From Streptomyces sp. Mut1 (GTDB taxonomy: Bacteria; Actinomycetota; Actinomycetes; Streptomycetales; Streptomycetaceae), in assembly GCF_030719295.1 (NCBI RefSeq), contig NZ_CP120997.1:5591501-5655500 (forward strand): a DNA stretch of 64,000 nt. Reading direction: 5' to 3'. A program made the position numbers and the translations under genes. The number at the start of each line of letters is the position of its first letter. Positions within the stretch are counted from its first letter, which is position 1. Positions 36,097-48,188 of the stretch are shown piece by piece. The notes beneath the pieces are model-generated. The model was not told the origin of the DNA and ran no database searches. It saw only the letters and a program-made list of their open reading frames with translations.

Positions 36097-36429
36097 ATGA
36101 CGCACACCGCGTACGCCCGTCGCACCACATCCGCGAGCGGGACCGGGACCGAGAGCGGGACCGGGGCCGGCCCCGCGCCCGCGCCGCGTTCCACCCGGGA
36201 CGCCGACGGGCTCGCCGTCGCCTCCTTCGTGCTGGGCCTCGTCGGGCTGCTGGTGATGAACATCCTGCTCGGCCCCGCGGCCATCGTCATGGCGCTCGTC
36301 GCCCTGGCCCGTTCCACCGCCCGGCGCGGCCGCGCCTTCCTCGGCCTCGCGCTCGGCGTCGCCGACCTGGTGGTCCTGGCCTTCCTGGTCACCGGAAACG
36401 GCGTCGTCACCTGGGACTTCGGCGGCTGA
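36097..36429 (+). CDS. DUF4190 domain membrane protein
   Basis: 110 residues. A Gly/Thr/Ala-rich hydrophilic N-terminus of about 35 residues is followed by [39 protein letters not shown] and a second hydrophobic hairpin, the DUF4190 pattern with two TM pairs. GAAGGAG precedes ATG 36097. The 57-nt gap from the upstream small gene suggests co-transcription. Function unknown. Confidence 0.75.
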   Translation: MTHTAYARRTTSASGTGTESGTGAGPAPAPRSTRDADGLAVASFVLGLVGLLVMNILLGPAAIVMALVALARSTARRGRAFLGLALGVADLVVLAFLVTGNGVVTWDFGG

Positions 36430-36515
36430 CCGGCGCCGCCGCGCCGCGGCGCGCGGCCCCGGGACCCCATGCGCCCGGCGCACCCCCACCGCGGGCTCGT
36501 AGAATCGAGCCCACC

Positions 36516-37685
36516 ATGGCTTACCTCGACCACGCCGCGACCACGCCGATGCTCCCGGAGGCGATCGCGGCGCTGACCGCCCAGCTCGCCGTCACCGGCA
36601 ACGCGTCCTCACTCCACGCCGCCGGGCGCCTGGCCCGCCGTACCGTCGAGGAGTCCCGGGAATCCCTCGCCGACGCCCTCGGCGCTCGCCCCAGCGAGGT
36701 GGTCTTCACCTCCGGCGGCACCGAGTCGGACAACCTCGCGGTGAAGGGCCTGTACTGGGCCCGCCGCGACGCCGACCCCCGCCGCACCCGGGTCCTGGCC
36801 AGCCCCGTCGAGCACCACGCGGTGCTCGACGCGGTCGACTGGCTCGCCACCCACGAGGGCGCGAACGTCGAATACCTCCCCGTCGACACCTACGGGCGCG
36901 TCCACCCCGAGGTGCTGCGCGAGGCGGTCCTGCGCGACCCCGACGACCTTGCGCTGATCACCGTGATGTGGGCCAACAACGAGATCGGCACCGTCCTGCC
37001 GGTACGCGAACTGGCGGCGGTGGCCCGCGAGTTCGACGTACCGATGCACGCGGACGCGGTGCAGGCCTTCGGGCAGCTCGATGTGGACTTCGCCGCCTCC
37101 GGGCTGGCCGCCATGACGGTGAGCGCGCACAAGATCGGCGGCCCGACCGGCGTCGGCGCGCTGCTGCTGGGCCGCGAATACACCCCCGTGCCCGTCCTGC
37201 ACGGCGGCGGGCAGGAGCGCCATGTCCGCTCCGGCACCCTGGACGTGCCCGGCATCACCGCGTTCGCCGTCGCCGGACGGCTCGCCGCCGACCGGCGCGA
37301 GGACTTCGCCCGGGAGATCGGCGGGCTCCGCGACCAGCTGGCCGACGCCGTCCTGGCACAGGTCCCCGACGCCCTGCTGGGCGGCGACCCGGCCCCCGGC
37401 GGGCGGCTGCCGGCCAACGCGCACTTCACCTTCCCCGGCTGCGAGGGCGACTCGCTCCTGCTGCTGCTCGACGCGCAGGGCATCGAGTGCTCGACCGGCT
37501 CAGCCTGCACCGCCGGGATCGCCCAGCCCAGCCACGTCCTGCTCGCCACCGGCACCGACCCGGACCTGGCCCGGGGCACCCTGCGCTTCTCGCTCGGCCA
37601 CACCTCCACCAAGCAGGACGTCGAGGACGTGGCCCAGGCGATCGGCCCGGCGGTCGCACGGGCCAGGACGGCAGGGCTCAGCTAA
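36516..37685 (+). CDS. Cysteine desulfurase (IscS/NifS-like)
   Basis: 389 residues. [10 protein letters not shown] at the N-terminus, PLP lysine in [10 protein letters not shown], His in PVEHHAVLD, and the catalytic loop Cys in [13 protein letters not shown]. It removes sulfur from cysteine to form a persulfide that feeds tRNA thiolation and Fe-S assembly. mnmA, which needs such sulfur, lies about 800 bp downstream on the same strand, with the divergently oriented amidase gene in between. TAGAAT (36500-36505) lies 10 nt before ATG 36516, giving a near-leaderless mRNA. Confidence 0.94.
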   Translation: MAYLDHAATTPMLPEAIAALTAQLAVTGNASSLHAAGRLARRTVEESRESLADALGARPSEVVFTSGGTESDNLAVKGLYWARRDADPRRTRVLASPVEHHAVLDAVDWLATHEGANVEYLPVDTYGRVHPEVLREAVLRDPDDLALITVMWANNEIGTVLPVRELAAVAREFDVPMHADAVQAFGQLDVDFAASGLAAMTVSAHKIGGPTGVGALLLGREYTPVPVLHGGGQERHVRSGTLDVPGITAFAVAGRLAADRREDFAREIGGLRDQLADAVLAQVPDALLGGDPAPGGRLPANAHFTFPGCEGDSLLLLLDAQGIECSTGSACTAGIAQPSHVLLATGTDPDLARGTLRFSLGHTSTKQDVEDVAQAIGPAVARARTAGLS

Positions 37686-37734
37686 GGCCTGTCCGCTCCA
37701 CGCCCGCCGTCCGCTCCACCGTCTTCTCGCCGGT

Positions 37735-38415
37735 CTACGCCTTCTCCGACGCGGGCGCCGTGGCCGCGCGCCGGACCAGCTTCAGGTAGCGGTCCCAGTC
37801 CCAGCCCCGGCCCGGGTCCGTGTGGTCGGCCCCCGGCACCTCCACGTGCCCGATGATGTGCTCGCGGTCCACCGGAATCCCGTACCGCCCGCAGATCGCC
37901 GCGGTGAGCCGGGCGGACGCCCCGTACATCGCGGCGGTGAAGTCCTGGGGGCGCTCCACGAAGCCCTCGTGCTCGATGCCCACGCTGCGTTCGTTGTACG
38001 AGCGGTTGCCCGCGTGGAACGCCACGTCCAGCTCGCGGATCATCTGCGTCACATGGCCGTCCTTGCGCACCACGTAATGGGCGGCCGCCCGGTGTCCCGG
38101 GTCCTGGAAGGCGCGGACCGCGCTGCTGAAACTGCCCTGCGTGACATGGATGACCACGCGGTCGATGCCGTAGTCGTCGGGGCGGTCGGCGCGACGCCAG
38201 TTGGCCTCGGAGGCGGCCGCCCACTCGGCCCGCGCGTAGTCCACGGCGCCGGGTGTGCGCGGCTTCTCCACGCCGGGCAGCCGCCACCAGGCCCGCTTAA
38301 GCGGATCCCGCGCCAGCGCCGCCGTACCGACGGCCGTGACGGCGCCGCCGATCAGCACCGAGCGCCGGCTGATGCCGGTCCCGGTGCCGGATCCCGCCGT
38401 CCCCTTGGTCCCCAT
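37735..38415 (-). CDS. N-acetylmuramoyl-L-alanine amidase (amidase_2), Tat-exported
   Basis: 226 residues. Twin-arginine signal [20 protein letters not shown], then an amidase_2 domain with [39 protein letters not shown]-type segment (VGIEHEGFV) and [17 protein letters not shown]. The zinc ligands (His in VIHVT and HTDPG) and the Glu are in place. It cleaves the amide bond between MurNAc and the stem peptide outside the cell. ATG 38415 has no ribosome site. Divergently adjacent to mnmA. Confidence 0.92.
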   Translation of the reverse strand: MGTKGTAGSGTGTGISRRSVLIGGAVTAVGTAALARDPLKRAWWRLPGVEKPRTPGAVDYARAEWAAASEANWRRADRPDDYGIDRVVIHVTQGSFSSAVRAFQDPGHRAAAHYVVRKDGHVTQMIRELDVAFHAGNRSYNERSVGIEHEGFVERPQDFTAAMYGASARLTAAICGRYGIPVDREHIIGHVEVPGADHTDPGRGWDWDRYLKLVRRAATAPASEKA

Positions 38416-38476
38416 GTCAGGGACAACGCTTATCCGCGAGCTTTCGGTTCCCGCCCCCACGTACCCTGGGGGAGCT

Positions 38477-39616
38477 ATGACTGAGACTCCCCAGCGCCCC
38501 CTCCGTGTGCTCGCCGCCATGTCGGGCGGTGTCGACTCCGCCGTCGCCGCGGCCCGTGCCGCCGAGGCGGGCCACGACGTGACCGGTGTGCACCTCGCCC
38601 TCTCCGCGAACCCGCAGTCCTTCCGGACCGGCGCCCGCGGCTGTTGCACGATCGAGGACTCCCGGGACGCCCGCCGCGCCGCGGACGTCATCGGCATCCC
38701 CTTCTACGTCTGGGACCTGGCGGAACGCTTCCGCGAGGACGTCGTGGAGGACTTCGTCGCCGAGTACGAGGCGGGCCGCACCCCCAACCCGTGCCTGCGC
38801 TGCAACGAGAAGATCAAGTTCGCCGCGCTGCTGGACAAGGCCCTCGCGCTCGGCTTCGACGCGGTGTGCACCGGCCACTACGCCACGGTGGTCCCCGGCG
38901 CCGACGGCAGCCGCGAGCTGCACCGCGCGTCGGACATGGCCAAGGACCAGAGCTATGTGCTCGGCGTCCTGGACGAGCGCCAGCTCGCCCACGCGATGTT
39001 CCCGCTCGGCGACACCCTCACCACCAAGGACGAGATCCGCGCCGAGGCCGAGCGCCGGGGCCTGGCCGTCGCCAAGAAGCCCGACAGCCACGACATCTGC
39101 TTCATCGCCGACGGTGACACACAGGGCTTCCTCGCGGACCGCCTCGGCGGCCGGGCCGAGGGCGACATCCTGGACGAGTCCGGTGCGAAGCTCGGCACCC
39201 ACGAGGGCGCCTTCGGCTTCACCATCGGCCAGCGCAAGGGCCTGCGCATCGGCCACCCGGCCCCCGACGGCAAGCCGCGCTACGTCCTGGACATCTCCCC
39301 GGTGAACAACACGGTGACCGTCGGCCCGGTCGAGGCCCTCGACGTCACCGCGCTCACCGCGATCAAGCCCCGCTGGTGCGGCACCCCGCCCTCCGGCCCG
39401 GGGACGTACACCGCCCAGCTGCGCGCCCACGGCGGCGAGACCGAGGTGAGCGCCGAGCTGACCGACGGCACCCTGCGCGTCACGTTCACCGAGCCGGTAC
39501 GGGGCGTGGCCCCCGGCCAGGCGGTCGTGCTCTACGACGGCACGCGCGTGGTCGGCTCCGCGACGATCGCGACGACGGGAGACGGCGGGGGCACCCGCCT
39601 CCTGACTGAGCGGTGA
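38477..39616 (+). CDS. mnmA: tRNA-specific 2-thiouridylase
   Basis: 379 residues. PP-loop MSGGVDSA, catalytic cysteines in NPCLRCNE and in SHDICFI, and the C-terminal beta-barrel with GQRKGLRIG. It places the 2-thio group on U34 of Lys, Glu and Gln tRNAs. GGGGGAG precedes ATG 38477, and TACCCT just before that could be a -10. The persulfide donor is probably the cysteine desulfurase encoded upstream. Confidence 0.96.
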   Translation: MTETPQRPLRVLAAMSGGVDSAVAAARAAEAGHDVTGVHLALSANPQSFRTGARGCCTIEDSRDARRAADVIGIPFYVWDLAERFREDVVEDFVAEYEAGRTPNPCLRCNEKIKFAALLDKALALGFDAVCTGHYATVVPGADGSRELHRASDMAKDQSYVLGVLDERQLAHAMFPLGDTLTTKDEIRAEAERRGLAVAKKPDSHDICFIADGDTQGFLADRLGGRAEGDILDESGAKLGTHEGAFGFTIGQRKGLRIGHPAPDGKPRYVLDISPVNNTVTVGPVEALDVTALTAIKPRWCGTPPSGPGTYTAQLRAHGGETEVSAELTDGTLRVTFTEPVRGVAPGQAVVLYDGTRVVGSATIATTGDGGGTRLLTER

Positions 39617-39760
39617 GGGCGCTGCCGGGGGCTGCGGCGAAACGCGTGCCCGGCCCCCGGCTCGGCTGTACGTCGACGGCGGCACGGACGCCGCGATGCG
39701 CCCGACCGCCCAGCCCACCGCCCTGCGCCCCTGACCCCGCGAGGACCCGGCACACCCGGA

Positions 39761-39807
39761 CCCCGCACGGCCGCGCCCGACCCCAGTACGGGCGTGGCCG
39801 TGCGGGG
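39761..39807. terminator. Bidirectional terminator between mnmA and the hydrolase
   Basis: 19-nt arms starting CCCCGCACGGCC with one mismatch and a 9-nt loop, placed between the convergent stops at 39616 and 39840. Confidence 0.8.
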
Positions 39808-39839
39808 AGCCCACGGCCCCCCGGTCCCGCCGGCGCCCG

Positions 39840-40640
39840 TCAGGACGCCTGGCGGACGTACACCTCACGGCCGAAGAACTCCGCCAGCACCGGGGCGACC
39901 ACCTGGGGTGCCGGCTCGCGGGTCTGGCCCGTCAGCGTGCGGTGGCGGCCCCGGGGCAACGCGTCCGCCAGCTGCCGGGTCGCCGTCCACGGGCTCGCCG
40001 GACCGGCGCCGCCGCAGACCACCAGGGTCCGCGCCCTGACCGGGGCGAACCGGGCGGCCGGCACCGAGCCGTCGCCCAGCACCGCGTCGTCGTAGGCCAG
40101 TGTGTGCGCCACGGATTCCAGGGTCCGCCACAGCGGCGCCCTCCGCATCCTGGCGACCAGGCCGGCCGGGACCCCGGTGACCGTCAGGAACAGCTCCACA
40201 GCCCCGCCCCGGTCCCCGGCGGCCAGCAGCCGGTGCAGCCGGTCCGTGCGGTCGGCCTTGAGCAGCAGCCCGTCAGGACCCGGCGTGTACGGCGGCTCGT
40301 ACACCGCGAGGCGGGCCGCGCCCAGCCCGGCGGCCTGCGCCTCCAGGGCCAGCGCGCCGCCCGCCCCGACACCGAACACCGAGGGCGAGCCGCCCGTCAC
40401 GGCGGCCAGCGCCGCCAGGTCCTCGATCTCGCGTTCCACCGCGTACCGCGCCCCGTCGCCGCTGGCGCCCCGGCCGCGCCGGTCGTACGTGACGACCTGG
40501 AAGCGCGGCGCGAGCAGCCGGGCGAGCGGGGCTTCGGTGTCCGCAGTGGCCAGCGCCCCGCCCACCAGGATCACCGGCGGCCCGTCGCCCCGGCGCCGGT
40601 AGGCGAGGGGAGTGCCGTCGCGAGAGGGAATCGTGTCCAT
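39840..40640 (-). CDS. Alpha/beta-hydrolase fold protein lacking catalytic Ser and His
   Basis: 266 residues. The fold is clear: PPVILVGGALATAD (oxyanion strand), FQVVTYDRRGRGASG and a nucleophile-elbow region FGVGAGGALALE, where the G-x-S-x-G serine is glycine. Near the C-terminus, HRTLTGQTREPAP stands where related proteins have GQTH with the catalytic His; here it is Arg. It is therefore probably a pseudo-hydrolase with a binding or regulatory role, or a decaying gene; the rest of the protein and its codon use look intact. ATG 40640. Confidence 0.85.
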   Translation of the reverse strand: MDTIPSRDGTPLAYRRRGDGPPVILVGGALATADTEAPLARLLAPRFQVVTYDRRGRGASGDGARYAVEREIEDLAALAAVTGGSPSVFGVGAGGALALEAQAAGLGAARLAVYEPPYTPGPDGLLLKADRTDRLHRLLAAGDRGGAVELFLTVTGVPAGLVARMRRAPLWRTLESVAHTLAYDDAVLGDGSVPAARFAPVRARTLVVCGGAGPASPWTATRQLADALPRGRHRTLTGQTREPAPQVVAPVLAEFFGREVYVRQAS

Positions 40641-40706
40641 GGGAGGGTGGACCGCCGGGCCGCCGAAAACTCATCGGCGCCCGGGGAAAGACTTATTGAC
40701 GAAGCG

Positions 40707-41042
40707 TCAGCGGGCGACCAGCTCGGTGTCGTAGAAGCAGAAGTGGTCCTTGATCGCCTCCACTTCGGCCTTCGGCTCCTCGTACGCCCAGACCAGATCG
40801 GCCGCACCCGGCAGCGACCAGTACGAGGCGTCCCCCTTGAACGGGCAGTGCGTGCGGGTGTCCGAAGGCGTCAGCAACTCCGTACGGACGTCCTCGGGCG
40901 GCAGGTAGTAGCGGACCGGACAGCCCGTCTCGCGCAGGACGAGCGGGCGCCGGCTCTCGGCGAGCAGCAGACCGTCGCGGACCACGCGCACATGCTCGGT
41001 GCCGGGCTCGACGGTGATGTGGTGTCCTCGGGTGGCAGTCAT
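40707..41042 (-). CDS. DUF427 domain protein
   Basis: 111 residues. VRVVRDGLLLAESRRPLVLRETGCPVRYYLPPEDV and HCPFKGDASYWSL are the DUF427 signature. This small beta fold has no established reaction. ATG 41042 is preceded by GAGAGAG. It lies 66 nt upstream of the hydrolase-fold gene on the same strand, and the two may be co-transcribed. Confidence 0.88.
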   Translation of the reverse strand: MTATRGHHITVEPGTEHVRVVRDGLLLAESRRPLVLRETGCPVRYYLPPEDVRTELLTPSDTRTHCPFKGDASYWSLPGAADLVWAYEEPKAEVEAIKDHFCFYDTELVAR

Positions 41043-41106
41043 ATCTCTCTCAGCCGTCCCCGGGGCGGGATTCTTCCCCGGTTGCCGGTCCGCCGGCGGC
41101 GGGCTC

Positions 41107-41112
41107 TACCGT
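41107..41112 (+). promoter_or_regulatory. -10 element TACCGT of a leaderless promoter
   Basis: TACCGT lies 7 nt before ATG 41120; the GTG at 41111 falls inside this hexamer and so cannot be the start. Confidence 0.55.
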
Positions 41113-41119
41113 GGCAGCC

Positions 41120-41659
41120 ATGAACATCTGCGTCTTCCTCTCCGCCGCCGACCTTCCCGACCGCTACACCGTGCCCGCCCGTGAATTCGCCGAGCTGATC
41201 GGCCGCGGCGGCCACACCCTGGTCTGGGGCGGCTCGGAGAGCGGGCTGATGAAGGTCGTCGCCGACGGCGTGGAGGAGGCGGGCGGGAAGCTCGTCGGGG
41301 TTTCGGTCGACTTCCTGGCGGCCAAGGCGCGGACCGGGGCCGACGAGATGGTCATCGCGCGCGACCTCGCCGAGCGCAAGGCCCTCCTCCTGGAGAAGGC
41401 CGACGCGGTCGTGATCATGGTCGGCGGCACCGGGACGCTGGACGAGGCCACCGAGATCCTGGAGCTGAAGAAGCACGGCAAGCACACCAAGCCGGTCGTC
41501 CTCCTCAACACCGCGGGCTTCTACGACGGGCTGCGCGAGCAGTTCCGGCGGATGGAGGACGAGGGCTTCCTGCCGCTGCCCCTGACCGAGCTGGTCTTCT
41601 TCGCCGAGGACGGGGTCGGCGCCCTGGCCTACCTGGAGGAGTCGGCCGGCCTGCAGTGA
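41120..41659 (+). CDS. LOG-family protein (cytokinin riboside phosphoribohydrolase-like)
   Basis: 179 residues. Rossmann-like LOG/TIGR00730 fold: N-terminal ICVFLSAADLPDRY, LVWGGSESGLMKVV, AERKALLLEKADA and VGGTGTLDE. The canonical PGGxGTxxE motif has Val for Pro, but the Glu and the ERK arginine remain. LOG proteins release the base from nucleoside 5'-monophosphates. No cytokinin pathway genes are visible. Predicted leaderless start. Confidence 0.87.
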   Translation: MNICVFLSAADLPDRYTVPAREFAELIGRGGHTLVWGGSESGLMKVVADGVEEAGGKLVGVSVDFLAAKARTGADEMVIARDLAERKALLLEKADAVVIMVGGTGTLDEATEILELKKHGKHTKPVVLLNTAGFYDGLREQFRRMEDEGFLPLPLTELVFFAEDGVGALAYLEESAGLQ

Positions 41660-41687
41660 CCGGGGCGCCGGGTGCGACGATGGGGCC

Positions 41688-42377
41688 ATGTCCACTCACC
41701 TCATCACCGGTGCCGGCTCCGGCATCGGCGCAGCGGTCGCCCGCCGTCTCGCCGAGCGCGGGGACGATCTCCTCCTCCTGGCCCGCGACGCGGGCCGCGC
41801 CAAGGAGCTGGCCGCGCTCCACCCCGGTGCCCGCACCCTCGTCGGCGACCTGTCCAACCCGGACCGGCTCTCCTGGGCCTTCGCCCAGCAGCCGATGCCG
41901 GACCGGCTCGACTCGCTGCTGCACATCGCGGGCGTCGTCGCACTCGGCCGGGTCGGCGAACTCACGCCCAAGGCCTGGCACCTCCAGCTCAACGCCAACC
42001 TCGTCTCGCCCGCCGAGCTGACCCGCCTCCTGCTGCCCCAGCTGCGCGTCGCCCAGGGGCACGTCCTGTTCGTCAACTCCGGCGCCGGGCTCTCCGCGAG
42101 CCCCGAGTGGAGCGCCTACGCCGCGAGCAAGCACGGGCTGAAGGCGCTCGCCGACTCGCTGCGCCACGAGGAGCACGGCAACGGCGTCCGGGTCACGTCC
42201 GTGTACCCCGGCCGCACCGCCAGCCCCATGCAGGCCAGGGTCCACCAGCAGGAGGGCAAGGAGTACGACCCCGCCCGCTGGATCGACCCCGAGTCCGTCG
42301 CCACCACGATCCTGATGGCGCTCGACCTGCCCCGCGACGCCGAGGTCAACGACCTCACCGTGCGCCCCGGCCGCTGA
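41688..42377 (+). CDS. Short-chain dehydrogenase/reductase
   Basis: 229 residues. Cofactor motif TGAGSGIG, NAG-like HIAGVV, catalytic Ser in VNSGAGL and YAASK (Tyr and Lys), then YPGRTASPM. It should be NAD(P)H-dependent; the substrate is unknown. ATG 41688 lies 6 nt after GACGAT (41676-41681), a weak -10, so it may have its own leaderless start besides readthrough from the LOG gene 28 nt upstream. Confidence 0.9.
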   Translation: MSTHLITGAGSGIGAAVARRLAERGDDLLLLARDAGRAKELAALHPGARTLVGDLSNPDRLSWAFAQQPMPDRLDSLLHIAGVVALGRVGELTPKAWHLQLNANLVSPAELTRLLLPQLRVAQGHVLFVNSGAGLSASPEWSAYAASKHGLKALADSLRHEEHGNGVRVTSVYPGRTASPMQARVHQQEGKEYDPARWIDPESVATTILMALDLPRDAEVNDLTVRPGR

Positions 42378-42394
42378 CCCCCGGGGCACGCCCG

Positions 42395-42400
42395 TAGGCT
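42395..42400 (+). promoter_or_regulatory. -10 element TAGGCT of a leaderless promoter
   Basis: TAGGCT ends 6 nt before GTG 42407; no ribosome site. Confidence 0.55.
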
Positions 42401-42406
42401 TCCCGC

Positions 42407-43432
42407 GTGAGCGAGAAGAGCGAGTTCAGGGACTGCCCGGCCACCGGGATCGGTTCGATGCCCGGAGGGGACGCACGGGAGGCGGCGAAGACCGTCACCG
42501 GCTCCTTCGCGGACGGCCGGGGCATGCCGCACCTGGCGGAACTTCCCGGACGCGGGCCCGGCGCGGACATGATCGGGCGGACCATCGGGCTGCTGGCCGA
42601 GATCTACGGGCACGTCGAGCCGAGCGGCTGGCGGATCAGCGACCGGCCGGGCCGCGACACCCGCCGGGCCAGGTCCTGGCTCGGCGAGGACCTGGACGCC
42701 CTGGAGGAGTTCACCCAGGGCTACGAGGGCCCGCTCAAGGTGCAGGCCGTCGGGCCCTGGACCCTGGCCGCCGCCCTGGAACGCCGGGGCGGCGAGGCGT
42801 TCCTCGGCGACCCCGGCGCCTGCCGCGACCTGGCGGAGTCGCTCGCCGAGGGGCTGCGCGGCCACCTCGCCGAGGTCCGGCGCCGGGTGCCGGGCGCGCG
42901 CCTCGCCCTCCAGCTGGACGAACCCTCCCTCACCGCGGTGCTGCGCGGCCGGGTCAGGACCGCGAGCGGCTACCGCACCTACCGGGCCGTGGACCGCCAG
43001 GTCGTGGAGGACACCCTGCGCGAGGTGCTGGCCGCGGCGGGCGGGGCCGCGACGCTCGTGCACACCTGCGCCCCCGAGGTGCCGTTCGCGCTGCTGCGCC
43101 GGGCCGGGGCGGGCGGGATCTCGTTCGACTTCTCCCTTCTCACCGAGCGTGAGGAGGAGGCGGTCGGGGAAGCCGTCGAGGGCGGCACCCGGCTGTTCCT
43201 CGGGGTGGTGCCGGGCACCGACCCGGCCTCGGGCCAATTGTCGGACCCGGGCGGTAGCGTCATGGGTGTCAGGACGCTGTGGCGCAGGCTGGGGCTGAAT
43301 CCGGGGACTCTGACCGAGTCCGTGACGGTCACCCCCTCGTGCGGTCTCGCGGGCGCGTCGCCCGCGTACGCACGGGCCGCGCTCGCCCATTGCGGCCGGG
43401 CCGCCAAATCGCTTGCGGACAACCCTGAGTAA
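42407..43432 (+). CDS. MetE C-terminal-like methyltransferase (half-size)
   Basis: 341 residues, matching only the C-terminal catalytic domain of cobalamin-independent methionine synthase. ATGIGSMPGGD opens the barrel; LQLDEPSL, the zinc ligands in HTCAPE and the Cys in TPSCGLA are present. Full MetE has about 750 residues, with an N-terminal domain for folylpolyglutamate; this short form is common in actinobacteria, and the methyl donor is unclear. Predicted leaderless. Confidence 0.85.
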   Translation: MSEKSEFRDCPATGIGSMPGGDAREAAKTVTGSFADGRGMPHLAELPGRGPGADMIGRTIGLLAEIYGHVEPSGWRISDRPGRDTRRARSWLGEDLDALEEFTQGYEGPLKVQAVGPWTLAAALERRGGEAFLGDPGACRDLAESLAEGLRGHLAEVRRRVPGARLALQLDEPSLTAVLRGRVRTASGYRTYRAVDRQVVEDTLREVLAAAGGAATLVHTCAPEVPFALLRRAGAGGISFDFSLLTEREEEAVGEAVEGGTRLFLGVVPGTDPASGQLSDPGGSVMGVRTLWRRLGLNPGTLTESVTVTPSCGLAGASPAYARAALAHCGRAAKSLADNPE

Positions 43433-43447
43433 CGGGGCGTTGGGTAA

Positions 43448-45691
<2,244 letters not shown>

Positions 45692-45808
45692 AGGGTCGCC
45701 GACGCACCGTCCACGTCACCCGATCAGCGCATAGCAGATGCTGACGAACAGTCGGTTCGCATTTGGGCAAGAGCGGCAGACCGCTGCCCGCAGAAGCCTT
45801 CCGCGGCC

Positions 45809-45814
45809 TACTGT
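45809..45814 (+). promoter_or_regulatory. -10 element TACTGT upstream of the GGDEF-EAL gene
   Basis: TACTGT lies about 95 nt before ATG 45909; no -35 hexamer of the usual type is evident, so this is tentative. Confidence 0.35.
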
Positions 45815-45908
45815 TGGAAGACGCGCCACCGGGCGAGGACCGGGGCGTGGTGGCACGGGCACGGAATCATCGGGTGACATCGGCATCGCCGGCTGTGAGA
45901 GGGACGGA

Positions 45909-48089
45909 ATGAAACCGACCGAGAGCGCCGCACCGGTGGCGCGGCTGCAGGGTTTCGCCGGCCTCACCCCCAAAGTGGGTGCCGTCGTCGTCGCGCTCGC
46001 GGCGGTCCAGCTCGCGACCGGCTTCTACCGCACCCTGAGCGGGGGACACGCCCTCTTCCCCGACGGCAAGGCCGGCTGGTCGCTCGCCGTCCTCACCGGC
46101 ATCGTCGTCGGCCACCTGGTCGCGCTCGGCCGCGACCGCTGGTGGGGCGGCACCGGCTCCGGCGCCGCGCTCACCCTGGCCGTCCTGCTGCTCTACGGCT
46201 GGGTGCCCGCCGGTCTGGTGAGCCTCGTCGTGGTCGTCCTCGTCGGCGTCGCCCGCCGGCACCGCTGGTGGCAGGGGCTGCTGCACGGGGCGGTGGACAT
46301 CCTCGGGGTCGGCGCGGCGGCGCTGGTGCTCGCCGCGTTCGGCGAGGTGCAGTCCGTCGAGATGCCGTGGAAGCCACTCGACTGGGGCATCGCCGCCGTC
46401 CCCGAGGTGCTGCTCGCCGCCGCCACCTATCTGCTCGTCACCCGGGTCCTGCTGTGGTACTCCCGGGCCCAGCCGGGCGGCGGCCTGCCCACCGTCGCCC
46501 GCACCGCGATGCTCCGTCAGGGCCTCGTCGCGGTCGCCCTGCTCGGCATCGCCCCCCTGATCTGCGTCGTCGCGATGGCCAGACCCGTCCTGCTGCCGCT
46601 CTTCGCGGTGCCGCTGATCGCGCTCGACTCCACACTCTGGATCGCCCGTGCCCGAGCCGAGGAGCAGCTGAAGGACCCGCTGACCGGGCTGCCCAACCGG
46701 CAGTGGCTGCTGGAGCGGACCTGGGCGGCGCTGGAGGAGGCCGAGAGCGTCGGCAGCCGGACCGGGCTGGTCCTGATCGACCTCGACCGCTTCCGGGCGG
46801 TCAACGACACCCTCGGCCATCTCGCGGGCGACCGGCTGCTGCTCCAGATAGCGGAGCGGCTGCGGCTCGCCCTGCCGCGCGGCGCGGAGGCGGCCCGGCT
46901 CGGCGGCGACGAGTTCGCCGTCCTGCTGCCCACCGCCGACTCCACCACCAGCGCCCAGCGCGTCGCCCGCCACCTGGTCGCCGAGCTGTCCTCGCCGCTC
47001 GACCTGGACGGGCTCACCCTGGTCCTGGAGGCCAGCGCGGGCGTCGCCGTCTTCCCGGAACACGCGCTGGACGCGGAGGGGCTGCTGCGCCGGGCGGACG
47101 TGGCGATGTACCAGGCCAAGCGCGACCGCACGGGCGTGGAGGTCTACGAGTCCAAGCGCGACAGCAACACCCCGGACCGGCTCGGCCTCCTCGGCGATCT
47201 GCGCCGCGCGCTGGACGCGGGCGAGGTGGAGCTGCACTACCAGCCCAAGGTCCGCTTCGACGGCCAGGTGGCCGGGCTCGAAGCGCTGGTGCGCTGGGTG
47301 CACCCGGAGCGCGGCCGGGTCCCCCCGGACGAGTTCATCGCCATCGCCGAGTCCTCCGGGCTGATGCCGCACCTGACGGAGTACGTCCTGGAGACGGCGC
47401 TCGCCCAGGTCGCCCGGTGGCGCGCGCAGGGCCTCTTCGTACCCGTCGCGGTCAATGTCTCCCCGCGCGACGTGCACACCCCCGGGTTCGCGGGCGGCGT
47501 CGCGGCCCGGCTCGCCCGGCACGGGGTGCCCGCGGGAGCGCTCCAGCTGGAGATAACGGAGCACGTACTCCTGGAGGACCCGCAACGGGCCGCCGACACC
47601 CTGGCCGGGCTGACCGGGCACGGCGTGAAGATGTCCCTGGACGACTTCGGCACCGGGTACTCCTCCCTGGTCCATCTGCGCCGGCTGCCCGTCAGCGAGC
47701 TGAAGATCGACCGGTCCTTCGTGGCCCGGCTCGCCATCGACCACGAGGACGCGGAGATCGTCCGCTGCACGATCGACCTGGCCCACTCGCTCGGGCTGCT
47801 GGTCGTCGCCGAGGGCGTCGAGGACGACGAGACCTGGGAGCGGCTGCGGGACCTGCGCTGCGACGCGGTCCAGGGCTGGCTGGTGGCGGCCGCGATGCCG
47901 CCCCAGGAGACGACCGCGTGGCTGCGGGCCCGGGGCGAGCACGGCTGGCGCCGCCCGGCCGAGCTGGCCGCCGCGGCGGCCGCCGCCGCCGCCGCGGCAG
48001 CGGCGAGTGTGGCGGCCGCCGCGCCGACGCCCGAGCTGGAGCAGCGCCCCTCCGGGCGGACGGCCGGTTCACGGCCTTCGACGCCGTAG
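45909..48089 (+). CDS. rmdB: Membrane GGDEF-EAL cyclic-di-GMP protein (RmdB-like)
   Basis: 726 residues. About seven TM helices in the first 250, then a GGDEF domain with intact RLGGDEFAVLL and a full EAL domain (LEALVRWVHPERG, DDFGTGYSSL, EGVEDDE). The family makes or breaks c-di-GMP; with an intact EAL, phosphodiesterase activity is expected. Position between ligA and gatC matches, from memory, S. coelicolor rmdB, which regulates development. A tail of about 45 residues contains a long poly-Ala tract. ATG 45909 with GAGAGGGACGG upstream. Confidence 0.9.
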   Translation: MKPTESAAPVARLQGFAGLTPKVGAVVVALAAVQLATGFYRTLSGGHALFPDGKAGWSLAVLTGIVVGHLVALGRDRWWGGTGSGAALTLAVLLLYGWVPAGLVSLVVVVLVGVARRHRWWQGLLHGAVDILGVGAAALVLAAFGEVQSVEMPWKPLDWGIAAVPEVLLAAATYLLVTRVLLWYSRAQPGGGLPTVARTAMLRQGLVAVALLGIAPLICVVAMARPVLLPLFAVPLIALDSTLWIARARAEEQLKDPLTGLPNRQWLLERTWAALEEAESVGSRTGLVLIDLDRFRAVNDTLGHLAGDRLLLQIAERLRLALPRGAEAARLGGDEFAVLLPTADSTTSAQRVARHLVAELSSPLDLDGLTLVLEASAGVAVFPEHALDAEGLLRRADVAMYQAKRDRTGVEVYESKRDSNTPDRLGLLGDLRRALDAGEVELHYQPKVRFDGQVAGLEALVRWVHPERGRVPPDEFIAIAESSGLMPHLTEYVLETALAQVARWRAQGLFVPVAVNVSPRDVHTPGFAGGVAARLARHGVPAGALQLEITEHVLLEDPQRAADTLAGLTGHGVKMSLDDFGTGYSSLVHLRRLPVSELKIDRSFVARLAIDHEDAEIVRCTIDLAHSLGLLVVAEGVEDDETWERLRDLRCDAVQGWLVAAAMPPQETTAWLRARGEHGWRRPAELAAAAAAAAAAAAASVAAAAPTPELEQRPSGRTAGSRPSTP

Positions 48090-48188
48090 GACCGTCCCGG
48101 ACGGCGAATCAGGCAGGTGGCCGTGGGCGGTGCCGGCGACCCCATAGGATTGGGCCAAAACCACACACCAACCCCTGAGGATCGCTGC

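Noticed and set aside
37684..37695. AAGGCCTGTCCG after the cysteine desulfurase, resembling the MITE-like end
   Set aside because: Around 10 matching bases and no paired arm; could be chance.
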